Below are positions 34,842 to 46,840 of a DNA stretch of 64,000 nt, in pieces. The position numbers and the translations under genes were made by a program. This stretch comes from Incurvaria masculella (taxonomy: Eukaryota > Arthropoda > Insecta > Lepidoptera > Incurvariidae), in the NCBI GenBank assembly GCA_946894095.1, contig OX335650.1, positions 6,200,001-6,264,000 of the forward strand, in the 5' to 3' direction. Every line of letters begins with the position of its first letter. Position 1 is the first letter of the stretch. The notes beneath the pieces are model-generated. The model was not told where the DNA came from and ran no database searches. It was given only the letters and a program-made list of their open reading frames with translations.

Positions 34842-35045
34842 GTTGATGGGAACAACGGGAAGACACGTAGCTATACCATGTACAAGCCGGCTAAGCGGTC
34901 CTCGAGTTATACGCAGAGCTTGGGTTTCCTAGGAGTCGTTGCAGAGAACTCCCTTTGCCTCCGAACTACTCATGTTAAATCATCCAGATTTTCATTATCC
35001 TCGATGAGGAAAGCCAAAATGGTTGCTAATCAAAATATTGGCCTC
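34842..35045. other. No gene seen
   Basis: A 101-codon frame (34746-35051) starts inside the GTCY MITE and is not credible as a gene. Confidence 0.4.
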
Positions 35046-36120
35046 GCATAAAAATCCCCGTTGCTCAGTTCCGCATCACAGGTACGCACAGCGGGCGCTC
35101 ACGCACGCGCGGTCAACGACTCCGCGTCTCGCGTCTCTCTCCGCCGCGGCGAGGCGGAGGGAGACGGAGGTATGCATCATCCGTGGCTCTCCGCTCTCCA
35201 TGCGGGCAGTGTTTACAGTCCATTGTGTCCGATGCCGTTTCTGTGGTCATCAGCTGGGCGAAGTTTCTAAAAAAACATTTAATTAAACTGCCCTGCCCCC
35301 GAGTAGGAAGCGAATTCCGTGTAGTGTCGGTCAGACGAAATCGTACACTTCGAATTTTGAGCCTGTCGAAGTGAAACAAACTTCAGGAAAAAATAGTCTT
35401 GCCTTATGTCAATCCTGAAAGCAAGCTAGTACTCGATACACTTTCAGCTGGAGGAAATTAGGCTCTAAGATAAAATCCAAAAATTGACCAAGTTTTAAAG
35501 CCGTCATTGTTTCCTAGAAATTTTAAATCGACTTCTGCGCAGGGCTAGACCCTGCTACTGAAAACTGTAGGTACATTGTATGAGTGAGCTAATGTGACAT
35601 CATAAAAGTTGCTATCTGTCTGCGATTTCGTACACACGCAAAGTTTCAAGAGTGCCATCGATTTTCGGCATACTAGAGGCAACGCGTTGTACTTACTTAC
35701 CTAATTACTAATCTTGTTAGTAAGAAACGAGGTAAGAGAGTCACTAATGATTTCCGAATTGGATGAATGTCACTACATATTCTTTATCACGAGATGGTCA
35801 GCTCGGTCAGCAACGTCTCACGCAAGCGAAGATCAACTCGGCCTCTGGGTGACGATTCTCCGCGCGGGGGGGAGTGGCGGAGAGGGGGCGGGCGCGGCCA
35901 CGCGGTGACCTTCGCGCGTCGCGTGAACTTGAACTCGCAGCGGCCGCGGGGGCATGCGTTCCTACGCGTCTCGGTGCCGCGCGGTTGCGTTCCACCGCGT
36001 ACGATGCGCAAACACCGCGCACCTAGATTACGCACTCCGCCCCGCTCCGCACCGACCGCGGCCGGATCGAACCAGGGGGGTTCCCATGGTATGTTAACCC
36101 ACCGGGTAAATATCAGGTGA
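35046..36120. promoter_or_regulatory. Two CpG-rich islands (35080-35300, 35840-36075)
   Basis: Both stretches stand out from the AT-rich surroundings by dense CG dinucleotides. They hold open frames on both strands in several phases (up to 117 codons plus, 113 minus), as GC-rich DNA with few stops does. No product resembles a known family. A promoter, enhancer or non-coding first exon is possible. This is an inference from composition alone. Confidence 0.3.
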
Positions 36121-36593
36121 ACAGGCAATAAAGTGATTAAATCTGACGTTTATTTGCATTTTGTACCATGCCAACTAGTAGGTCTTAGTTCACTTGACCG
36201 AATAACAGTTAACATGGTACGAAATCAAACTATTTATTAAAGATTTAATACCTCTATTGCCGGTCGACCTGTCGAAAATAAAATAAATAAAATAAATAAA
36301 AAAAATAAAAACCCGACTTGACTTCGGGCCCTGGTGAATATTAAAGTCCAATAAGACAGAAACCATCCCGCCGGAGAATAAAGTTGGTCATCGCGGTAAC
36401 CCTACCCTGCCTGCCTGGAAGGCATTTACCTGTAATCAATGCCTGTAATTGTCATTTACATGTAAGGACCGTTTCAAATGTTTTCGTGGTACTTCTGCGT
36501 TAGTTACTTAGAATTGGAATTCCCTACCTGCATTTTTACCGCATGCCTCGATCGATAGTAACTTTGTTGTGACGAGTGTACGAACGCAATAAT
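36121..36593. repeat. A-rich (AAATA)n tail and flanks
   Basis: 36281-36312 is an imperfect AAATA run following TCGACCTGTCGAAAATA. It may be the tail of a short retroelement, but no head was recognised. The rest has no feature. Confidence 0.4.
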
Positions 36594-37161
36594 AAAAACG
36601 GGCCAAATGCGAATCGGAGTCGCACACGAAGGGTTCCGTACCATTATACAATATTTAACACAAAAACAACACGTTTTTTGTATGGGGGCCCCCTTTATTT
36701 TTTAAGTTTTATTTTTATTTTACCTATTTGTTGTTATAGCGGTAAAATAAATAGGTTATGGTGCTGTCTCTACAACAAACACAAAAACAACAATCGTTGT
36801 TATTAATATTATGTCTGCCTACAGAACTGATATGATAAATGAGATAAATAAATAAGGGAAACAGCTAATCTGGTTGTGTTGGTGCTGTCTCTACAACAAA
36901 CACAAAAACAACAATCGTTGTTATTAATATTATGTCTGCCTACAGAACTGATATGATAAATGAGATAAATAAATAAGGGAAACAGCGAATCTGGTTGTAT
37001 GTAGCTGAACGCCCCCTCTAATAAATACGCTCTCTGTGAAAATGTCAGCTGCCTACCTATTACTATTTCTGAGATACAGCCCTGTGACAGACGGACGGAC
37101 GGACAGTGGAGGCTTAGTAATAGGGTCCCGTTGGCATCCTTTGGGTACGAAACCCTAAAAA
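36594..37161 (+). mobile_element. GTCY MITE, copy 6, split by a 121-bp tandem duplication
   Basis: The MITE starts AAAAACGGGCCAAATGCGAA and ends GGGTACGAAACCCTAAAAA. Between the TAAAATAAATA and TAAATACGC landmarks it carries two copies, 121 bp apart (about 36760 and 36881), of a GTGCTGTCTCTACAACAAAC unit that contains an ACAACAATCGTTGTT palindrome and ends near GGGAAACAGC. The copies are almost identical, so the duplication is recent. Confidence 0.85.
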
Positions 37162-37435
37162 CCACGTACTGTCCTCGTACTGCCTACCCAGGCCTTATAA
37201 TGGATGGAAGCTTATCGGGCTTATTAAAAATATTTACTACTTTTCTTATCGTTTAACGTAACCACTTGCATTCGGAACCGTACCGTTCATATGTCATTAA
37301 AACCTTCGGCATGATTGATGAAATTCAGAAATATTTTATACGATAGGTACCTTGAAGTAGTCTCGTCAATCGTCCGCAAATGACAAGTAGTCAGTTAACA
37401 ATACAGTTAACTGTATAAGTGTAAATAAAAAAATA
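37162..37435. other. No gene seen
   Basis: Short AT-rich spacer without recognised features. Confidence 0.5.
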
Positions 37436-38215
37436 AAAAAACCGACGAATTGAAAACCTCCTCCTTTTTTTTCGAAGTCTGTTAAAAAGGGAGAACTTCA
37501 ATCAAGCATCAATAACTACATGAAGAATAAAGTAACTTGTGCAACGTGGAAAACGATATCTCCAACAGTCGTCTCGATATGACAAATGATCACATTCTGA
37601 AGGAAATATGTGGAATCACCAAAAAGGTTTCTCCGAAAGGGTTTTTTTTATGTAACTGGACATGGATATCGGTATCTGTGGGAACTAGGTGCCAATGCCA
37701 GGACCTTCCTAAACATCTATCCTTAATTAAAATCATACGAAAGCCCAATTTTTTTGGGCAATTTTGATGTTTGTTACCTCCACAGAACAATTAGGAGGTT
37801 ATTGATGATTTTTTTTATTTTAAAGCTGGTGCTCCCCATGTGGTTCCATTGTTTGGGTTTAGTTCTCTTTAGTTCTTCCCATGGTTTAGTTCTGACAATG
37901 ATGTCCATGAGAAAATAATAAAAGTCTTAAATTTGTATTAAGTATGTGCGCGACAAATGGACGAATAACTCAATATAACGCCAACCGATTTCGATCATTC
38001 TTTTTTTTATTGGAAATGACGTGTACAAATTAGTTAGTGTACTTCAGATTCACAAAAAATAAACAATTAAAAAAAAAACCGACTTCAAATAAAAAGCACT
38101 AAAAAGTAAAAAAAATAATTGCCATTTTTGTAGTTGTAATTATAGTATTTTTTGCGTCAGTGTCAGCCATGGTAGCCAAGGTTCTCTTGACTGGCGCTGC
38201 TTATTATTTTTTTAT
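37436..38215 (+). repeat. 'ccgacttcaaaaaagg' interspersed repeat, long copy without telomere array
   Basis: Aligns by eye with 61942-62460: GTTTGTTACCTC, TGACAATGATGTCCATGAGA, AAATGGACGAATAACTCAAT, ACGCCAACCGATTTCGAT, CTTCAGATTCAC and ACCGACTTCAAATAAAAAGC all recur in order. At the junction where 62405 has six GGTTA units, this copy reads GTAGCCAAGGTTCTCTTGAC with a single GGTT. Non-coding. Confidence 0.75.
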
Positions 38216-41200
38216 ATATTATTTTTTTTGTTAATTTTTTTTTTCAATGCTAAAAATAATTTAAAATGCTTATGGCGCATGTTTGAGTTGCATTGTTATA
38301 ATCTTATTAAAAAAAAACTAATATGCAAAGAAATTGCCAGCGTGATGAAAAAACAAAGTTTTCATCAAAATTATAGGAGAATATGATTCGAGACTTTTAT
38401 ATCTAAATACGAGGGGCAATCATCGGCTGACTTCAATGAAATATTTTAAAATTAATGCAACATATTTCATTGAATTGCTCTCCGATCCACATTTTTCTTT
38501 AGTTTTAATTTAAATTTAACTTTTAGATGTAAGACTATTTAATATTAATTTAAGATAGCTTTAGTTCATTATAATTATATTTCGTGTTTACACAATATAG
38601 AACTTAAGATAAAAATATGACTTACGCGATACACACCTACATTACATATTGTTTTCCTAATTAGAGGAAATGTATCCTGTTATGGATGAAGCTGTAAACT
38701 TCACTTTACACTAGGTATTGTTGCAGAAATTATGAACTATTAAAATAGTTTTTTTCTGAAAGGTAATATTTTTTAATACTATTGGCATCTAACCAACAAA
38801 TATACCATACAGTTTGCAATAACCTAAAATTCGAAAATACCTTTCAACAGTGATAATTTTATGTATTTTAATGGATACGACATTACCGTTATCTCCTTTC
38901 AACAGTGTTTGTTGAATGGTAGATAATATTTCAAAAATATACTTTATAATATGCTACACGACCTTTGTCTTGTTTTTTGATTCCTCAATTAAAGAAATGA
39001 CGCCATCTCTAATTCAATGCCATCGCTCCATACAATGTTGCTGGCAAAGTTCAGGCTCTCAAATCACTCACTTCTTTCATTAAATATGTCGTCATAGTCT
39101 AAAGTTTGTCCATAGGTATATCTAGGTTCGTTTCATTTTATTGCATTTGCAGAATCATTCTGTATTTCATGAGACGGAATGCACGCTCGCAATTTCAAGT
39201 GATTATGAAAATGTCATAGAATTAGCTTTATCACGCGTCGAACGCTATCGTGCCATACGCGTCCTTCACGCCACACGTCCCAGCATTGTTCGCTTTTATG
39301 TTCGTACAATCAATCCGCCGCACGATTTCCCATAACATCGCCGACATTATTACGGCGATCGTATCATGTTTTAGTTTTATTGTCTGTGTTGCATTTGCAC
39401 GTGTGTACAGTTATCGAATTATGTTTTTAATTTGGCGTCTGTGGCCAGAGATTTATGTGATCTGTGGCACATGTAGGTATGGCTTTCTTCTACCGTGGCG
39501 CCGGATAGAACCTTCAAAATCCAATTTTAGACCATGCAGAGAGTTTCCCACTAGACAATGAGTCAAGGCATAATCTTTGTTTGCTAAAACGATGTATTAA
39601 AACACTGTTACTAATAAATCCAGACCGTCCTCGAAATAGTTATAGGTACAATGTTTTGTCCCTTACTCTCGAATTCTAAACCGCATGTCAATGCACACGA
39701 CATAATATTGTACAACTAGATGTTCAGAGGATGATCTGCTATTATTAGTAACAAGGAAGTATTTAGGTAACAAAACAATCCACTTGAGTGGTAAAGTGAA
39801 ATGTGCTACAGCCTCCAGCCATTATTTTCTATGTTGCAGGTGGTTTCTGTCCTATCGTCTATTTTCTTTGTGAAATTATTCATAACCGCTTCGCACGACC
39901 TTCTTTATACAATTTAAGGTTCGCTACTACAGCCAAAATATTTCTCCAAGAAAATCGCCAAAACAAAGCTTGTTTTTCAATTGGCTTGTGTTAGGAAGCA
40001 AATGTCAATTTGCTTCCTGACTCAATCTTGATTTGGGACCCGTTACAAAATGCTAGTGGAAAAATAATTTGAATGTCATTCGCAGACCATAAAGCTCGAG
40101 TTATATATCACCACACTCAATATTTGGAAGTTAGGTAGGTACATTGCATTCAATAATTAAAGTGAATACGAAATAATCTATTATTTGTTGGATCTGCGAT
40201 CAAAAAGCATGACAAACCACAATTTACAGTTGTCGTGATTGTCACCTCTGTCTGCGTTCGTGGCTGTGCGATGTGGTTATGTTTGAATTAATAGCGGCTG
40301 TCATGCGGCTTTCAATTCGATAACTCCGAAATGGTGTTTTCAGTCTATTTTCTGGCACCTAACTATTCCTTATTTCCTCTCCAGATTATGTATTTAAGCG
40401 ATGCGGATAACAAATATGGACGAATTTTAGGAACCTTCTCTTTCTCGAATATAACTATACAACCAACTCGTTAGGCAGATCCCTAAACGTAAAACTATTT
40501 TCAGGTGGCGAAACAGCCAATCAATGCGGCAAGGACCAGTCACTTAGCCAGTTAGCTTAGAATGTAACAACATCATGCAGGCTTGTTTATTCCCTCTTTA
40601 CGTGAGTACAGGCCGATTTATGTAGGTCCGAAAGGAAATATTAAATATGACCCGGTACATCGTTACTCCTTCGATGTTGCAATAGTATAATTGATTGATT
40701 TGATTAAGTATTCAACTCGAAATTCTAGACTGTGACGTGATGCATCGGAATTCAGCTTTGCATAAGTAGGCTTTGCGATACTTGAGCGTCCGTGGGAACG
40801 GGCTTGGCTGCGTGCGAGCGACTTGAGCAGTTCTTTGTGGATTGTGGGTACCGTTTGACCTTTGCCGGAAGTACCTCATTACTTTTGCCGGTCTTGGAGA
40901 TTGGATTCAATTTCAGACGATTGATAACGATTTGGTCTCCGGATTTTTCGCTAATGAAAAGACATGTTTGTATATTAAATTAATTTCCGAACTTTTTTTT
41001 AAATTTACTTGCATAAAAGTGCGTGGAAAAGTGAACCTTTATTAAACTCGAGTGGATGAACATGTGTAATTGTAAATAGTAAGATGGCCTCGGGAAATGA
41101 TTACTTATATTATAATGTCCTCGTAAAAATGCTATCATATGCTGCCTATCTCGACACATAACAATCGGATACTTTCGCCGTCTACGCAATGCAAGCCACT

Positions 41201-43773
41201 TTTGTTTAATGATTTTAGCATGCTGCAGTGGCATAAATGATCCCTATGTTAGCTTATAACTTGAGAAACATTTACCCAATTACTGTGCTGTTTATTAACG
41301 TATTCTTGTAAATTATAAGCTGACAAACGAACAAAAAAAATATTCCGCCATCTGTCTTAAACTAGCTCGGGTAAATTCATGGCCTTCGTATGTAACACAA
41401 AATGAAGTATTAATAAATTTAAATATATTAATATTAAAATTAATTACGTATTTTTATTCATATTACATGGCCAAACAAATCAACCATCAGAAATCTCGGA
41501 GAAAGCAGTTTAAAACAAATTATTAAGAGCGCATGAAGAAAAGTAAAACAAGATTGTCAAGGAAGTCTGTCATTTAAAAAAAACGGCCAAGCCCCTAAAA
41601 CTCTGACCGCAAAATCCGTTCATTAGCAGACCAAAGATAATGAAGAGAAACTATTAAGAAATGAAGAAGAAAACAAACACATAAGGAGAAACAAATACAT
41701 GAAACTGGGGAATTGTCACGAAATCAAGACAAAGGCCACGAAAAAAAAACAGTGAATAGAATAAAAGTGTTTCCTTGTGGCTAATCCGAGACATACCGAA
41801 TCTATCTGTATACTTACTCGTATATGCGTGGCCGCCACCACAAAATCGGAATCCGTATCAAGCTGATATAGCGTGCACGAATGAATTTGCTCAGAGACTC
41901 TCTCGATGCAAACGATATTATAAAATCATGTAATCAGAACCCGGCAGCTTTAAGACTGTCGTATTTATTATATATTCTTTGCTGTCGTAAAGTCAACGGG
42001 GCTCTAAGATTTAAAAATAAAAAAAGTATTTTTTGTCCATTGGCGAAGGCACAATATTGCGCGTTTCCCTAACCCTAAAAGTATTGGTATTTAAATGTTT
42101 TTTCCTAAAAAAAATTTGATTCTAGGTCAGTATCTCTCTCCAATCTAAAAGGTAAATAAAGAAATAAAAACATCCACACCTACATTTTGACAGTACATTT
42201 TTAAATGCAAAATTAATAATCTCTAGTAAACATTTAGATCATGTAAACAGTTATCGCCAGTAGAATGGGGAATTGATAAGGTAACGACTGTCTTAATATA
42301 ACAAACAGGTCATTTGTGTAGGTCAAGACACGATGAGATTAATACATATTAAATAAGTGAATGCATGACACACTCTATGCTTACAATGAAATTTATTTTA
42401 ATACGTTTTTATTAACGCGTTTTTTGTATGTCTGTATGCCTGTTCGATACACATTTTGCAATCGATTTTAAAATAAGTTCCCAATTTCCCGATGAGCTAA
42501 ATTTATCTCAGGACTGGATAATAATGTAATCAATCTACCACGTCTTAGCCAATCGCCTTCAGAAGCCAGCACCACGGCAATCTGACTCCGGTTGATAAGA
42601 AACCAAATTATTCTCGACCCAAAGAGGTATTAATATCAGTCTAGCATTTACATAAGAGCGAAACCATGAAAACTGTGTTAATAATTATTAGAAGCAGGTA
42701 ATAGTTTCACACAAAAATATAAAAACAGTGAGAAAGAACAGTTAATAAACGCATGCTGATAAGATCTTTCATCAAATTGCCATCCAAGTCGAGCTTGCCT
42801 GGCCCGCTCGACCCGGGTGCTGCGCTGCCAAATGTGTCCTAAATACTTCGAAAACCACACAATGGTCCACGTCGCAAGATTTTCGCTTCTCTTGCGCTTC
42901 TATGTTCAGGCCATGTGACTCGATTGCCACCTGAGTATTTAGATAACATCGTTGGTCGATTGGAGCCGCCGATCAAATAATTTTAAGCGCCCCGTGATTG
43001 TTTCAGTTTCGAAGAAATCTGATATGTTAATCAGTAAAATAGTTTTACGTAGCCTTTTGATTCAATGTAAATAAAACACACGAACACACTTCTTCACCGG
43101 TGCTCCGATATTCGGTTTCAGGGTACAGCGGTTGACTTATGCCCACCTTGTTTCGCACAATGATATTTTTAGGCACACATGAGTGGCGACCCTATTGCTG
43201 TATCATGTAGTTGGTTGTTGCTAGAAAGCCTTATTATCGAAATGGTGGGTGTCATCAGGATGTTTCCTTTCATCGTAAAGCATTCGTGTTACATAATGCA
43301 CGCACCTACCAATCTCGAAATGAAAACGGAGCAGCCATCGGATGTCGAAATCATTAGGAGTTAAAGTAATCTCTTAGGTGCTATCAAATGTCAAAGCATT
43401 CGTGTTTTAATGCCCTTTTTATGTCACAGTTAATTCAATAACTATAAAAAAATCTTGGCCATTATACTAATATCTGTTTTAAAATTACCTTACTCTGTAA
43501 CTTATGTAAGATAGGAAAATTTAAAACAGTAGTTCGTTTATTTAATTAATTTGGTTACACGCCTCTTTATCTGATATTAACACATATATATATATATGAT
43601 AAGATACATTTCACTTCAAAACAAATATTATGCATATTATCTATATGTACATACGTAGCTAAATGTAATGCGGTCCTATGATGCAGCGTTCATGAACGAA
43701 TGAAGAACATGTTATATGAAGAGCTAATAGTAAGGATATACATACTTAGCCCCAGTTGCAGGAAGAGACGTAT
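38216..43773. other. Long gene-poor stretch; nothing convincing
   Basis: About 5.5 kb of AT-rich DNA. Frames up to 103 codons (39250-39561) have no recognisable domain. 38868-38905 shares the AATGGATACGACATTACCGT block with 45220-45312. A short (AT)n run is at about 43584-43599. I see no gene, RNA or transposon ends here. Confidence 0.45.
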
Positions 43774-43915
43774 GAGTTAATCAATGTTAAACACGTCACT
43801 TTTAGTGAGCCGCATGAAGTTGACTCAGCTCCTTTCCGTGCTGTCCACCGGCTGTCCATAAAAAGTTACGTGTTTAGTCACACGTTAACGTTCACTTTGA
43901 TTTTGAAAGGCTCTT
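43774..43915 (+). repeat. CACGTCACTTTTAGTG short inverted-repeat family, copy 4
   Basis: AAACACGTCACTTTTAGTG and CATAAAAAGTTACGTGTTTA form opposing arms around a centre with CCGCATGAAGTT. The tail is ACGTTAACGTTCACTTTGA. It is the longest of the four copies because the centre is larger. Confidence 0.65.
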
Positions 43916-43994
43916 AGTGAAATGTTGACAAGGATTATATTGCATTTACATACTGACTACACGGGTCTACTAGCAACACTTAAGTCGACGTCAA

Positions 43995-44709
43995 ATGGTG
44001 GGTTTCTTAAAGTTTCTGACGACTTGCTACCTAAAAATATACATGTTTTATACTATTTGTGATTGTTGTGCTATGAGAAATTTAAAGACTATGTTTACTG
44101 CCACGAGACATTTTTTTGCAATTCAGATTAATTTATGCAAATCAGGTTGTTTCTATCCAAATTACTTACAAACTCTACGTAAACTGGTTGGACGCCAAAT
44201 CGCCAAGGACGGAAAACGGTTGGTCGAAGAACCTAACCTCCAAATTGAGTGGTACGTGTACTAGGGTTCAACTTCAGGTATGCGTCGTGTCCAGTCCGTT
44301 GGCGGCGGAATGTGAAAGGTGGAACACCAGCCGAAGAAATAGAGTGGTTGACCTTCGTGTGCCCCTCAGTGGTCTAGCCCTTCCACAAATCACGCGGTAT
44401 GACCTAGCAAGCACGTGGGTACGGGAGGATCACTTCTTTAAATTATATTCGTATGCTTCATGTATAAGTAAATATTTTTATTGTCAGTGTACTGTCGAAC
44501 GGATGCGAAAACTCTCAAATTCCATGTCAAGCAGCCGAAACAAGTGTAGATGGTTTGGAATACCAATTTCTTGCATCTATTCTTGTGATGTGTGGGTTCC
44601 GGCACTTAAAAGAAACTCAAGTTTTGCACTAAAGTGCTTTCCGTGCTTGTCGCAACAAACGAGCAAGGGTAGTTCAGATTCCACGCAAACCGGTGGTAGG
44701 GTAAATTAA
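43995..44709 (+). other. Longest open frame in the window (44116-44709, 197 codons), orphan
   Basis: Plus-strand ATG at 44116 and stop ending 44709, with an overlapping 89-codon frame at 43995-44264 in another phase. The predicted protein is basic and Ser/Arg/Cys-rich and has no signal peptide, membrane segment or domain that I recognise. GC is somewhat above its surroundings. CTTCAG|GTATGCG occurs inside (44274). It ends just before a SINE-tail fragment. It could be a chance frame or decayed transposon sequence; no function is proposed. Confidence 0.15.
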
Positions 44710-44830
44710 ACCCGGATTGATACCGTCGCATTGAATGTACGACAGTCTAAGCGACAATGGAAATTGGCCATCCATGTTTTCCATCCAGCTCAATGAAGCC
44801 GTGCAATATATGTAAGAAAGACCCGAGCTC
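44710..44830 (+). mobile_element. SINE-tail fragment
   Basis: CCCGGATTGATACCGTCGCA, TTTTCCATCCAGCTCAATGA and AGCCGTGCAATATA match the common tail of the SINEs at 58.3, 60.4 and 62.8 kb. The head is missing. Confidence 0.65.
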
Positions 44831-45436
44831 ACATGAGGTGTCTATAAAAAAATCTAACATCGGTAAATTTTTGTCAGTAAGTTTTTGATTTCTAGTATCC
44901 CAATTTAATATCCGAACGAGACTTGCAAATCGATCTATATGACCTAGAGGACCTTCAGAAAACACATATGTTCAATAGCGGAAGCGAAATAATACCCAAA
45001 TTATTTTTTTATCAAAAGATTATGTGAAGGAAATGATAATGTAATCTTGTAGCGCCTGTGTTCACATCGTATAAACGTAAAACGCAAAATGATGCACTGT
45101 TTCCGTTCAAGCTGAATGAAAAGGTCAAATTATGAAAAGGATTTCGTAGTTTTCTCTCAGTGAAGTTTTCCGTTTTGGAGTTACAAATCACACATAATGA
45201 ATGTATGAATTAGATATGTATATGTATTCAATGGATACGACATTACCGTTATCTCATTAATTTGAGGTTAAACAGCGACATCTACATTGAAGAATTGTAT
45301 TCCAGTTAGGAAATTAGTCCGAAAAGTACCATCGAGAGTCATTTGACATAAGCTCGATCGTCGTCTAGCAAGGCAGTCAAGAATACTAAATTTTACAGAT
45401 TGCCTTTAAGCATTCAACAAACCCTGTCCTGCCCTA
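44831..45436. other. No gene; decayed repeat at 45220-45312
   Basis: AATGGATACGACATTACCGT followed by AATTTGAGGTTAAACAGCGA and ATCTACATTGAAGAATTGT recurs in part at 26817-26970 and 38868-38905. Confidence 0.5.
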
Positions 45437-45466
45437 CCTAACCTAACCTAACCTAACCTAACCTAC
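45437..45466 (-). repeat. Interstitial telomere-type array, (CCTAA)5
   Basis: Five perfect CCTAA units (TTAGG on the other strand) followed by CCTAC. TTAGG is the ancestral insect telomere repeat and is used by Lepidoptera. Too short to be a telomere; it is an interstitial copy. Confidence 0.9.
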
Positions 45467-45694
45467 CCTATCCTGAGTTTGGCACTAAATTAGCATTGGC
45501 AAATGACGTTTTCGAGAATACCTAAGCACCGAATCAGTACTAATGTAGTGCTATTGCACAGCTCGATCATATCGGAAATACATATGCTTGCATAACAGAG
45601 TAGAACCGTGTTCTCATTCCATAAGGTTCAGGGACTTCACGCAAACAAACCATACGCGTTGGCTAGTATAATAATCTGAATCGTTACAACACAA
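45467..45694. other. No gene seen
   Basis: Unremarkable unique sequence. Confidence 0.5.
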
Positions 45695-45724
45695 AGTACT
45701 AATTTTCGTTATTTTTAGTTTCAG
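45695..45724 (+). other. Weaker candidate ratchet site C
   Basis: GTACTAATTTTCG, a branch-point-like ACTAAT, precedes a T-rich tract that ends TTTTTAGTTTCAG at 45724, followed by GTACGA. The 3' splice features are good, the 5' site is mediocre, and no clear downstream 5' site follows. Same strand as sites A and B. Confidence 0.25.
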
Positions 45725-46785
45725 GTACGACTGTGTATCCTCAACCTGATAGTATATCGTTAACAAGATAGTCATCGCACAATTTACTGTCAGATCTGAT
45801 TATGCGCATACCGAGATAACACAATCTTGACATTTGTGACCCGTGCTAATGTTCTTTGTGTCTGTGACTCAGGCTCGTCCGTGCTTACAAAATATAAATC
45901 AGGGCCGTTAGCCTTCTTTATTATTGTGCCATTAGTCAATGCGTTCTCGTGAAATGCAGCGGCAGCGGCATGCAAGAGACCACTCGTTCAATGATTATTG
46001 TGAATTTTAATTGTGTGCTCATTCTTTTCGCATTGATGAGCTAGCAATGTTCGATGTTTCGATAAGTCCATTGAATGCGATCAAGAGCGCGTTTTAGGCT
46101 ATTCTAGCATAGGATTGTCTTGCATTATCAGGAGCAGACCAGGTACATTATGTTAAAAGCATAATAAACGGGTATTTTGTAAGTTTGTGAATGGATTTAT
46201 TGGAAAAGTTCCACAATATCCCAGCTATTAGAAAGCATTATCAACTGGAACACGATATTAAGTAAGAGTGGAATACTTAAAAAAATATTCGAATGAGCAA
46301 AAAAAGCGCATGCGGAGGATTGTCTTCCAAAATCAAAGTTATGCTTCCGATTTGATTGAAATACTGCAAAATTTTTTCGAAGGAGCAAAAAAATTCATAC
46401 AGGCCGGTCTTGGATTTTTGGATATTTGAATTATTTCGGAACACTCGCCGCTGCCGACGATTTTCTGACTCCCGCACCCACGATTTCCTTGCGATTCCCA
46501 GAGCCCAAATGTTACCCCAGATTACCTAGGATTCCTCAAACCACACCAGATTCCCCGGATTCTCACCTAAGATTACCTGAAATGACTGAGATTACCAAAC
46601 GATTGTGCACCAGAATCCCTGAGTGATTGACCCCTCGGTTTGATGTAATACTTCGTAAACGACAATTGCACAGCACCCGTACTGCATGGAGCATAGAGAG
46701 GAAGGGTGCGGTCACCACTGCAAGGAGTTATTCTGAAGATAAAAATAATCAGCTAACCATAAAAAAACGAAAGTTAAAAAAAAAA
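45725..46785. other. No gene; degenerate GATTACC-type minisatellite at 46511-46605
   Basis: AGATTACC/GGATTCC-like units recur irregularly between 46511 and 46605. Otherwise short unrecognised frames. Confidence 0.4.
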
Positions 46786-46840
46786 CGCAGCTCCCATACG
46801 TTTTAGTTACGTGACTTCGAGAAATTGTATGGGAACTGCG
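46786..46840. repeat. Hairpin, 14-bp stem with 26-nt loop
   Basis: CGCAGCTCCCATAC (46786-46799) pairs with GTATGGGAACTGCG (46827-46840) with one mismatch. The stem could be partly extended by the A-rich left and T-rich right flanks. It looks like a small palindromic MITE; a pre-miRNA-like fold is possible but not supported. Confidence 0.6.

Noticed and set aside
35685..35705. Minus-strand ratchet site (TAG|GTAAGTAAGT)
   Set aside because: The 5' part is good, but the upstream sequence on that strand lacks a pyrimidine tract.
35767..36128. 117-codon (+) and 113-codon (-) genes
   Set aside because: They overlap completely on opposite strands in a CpG-rich island where stops are rare, with no domain in either.
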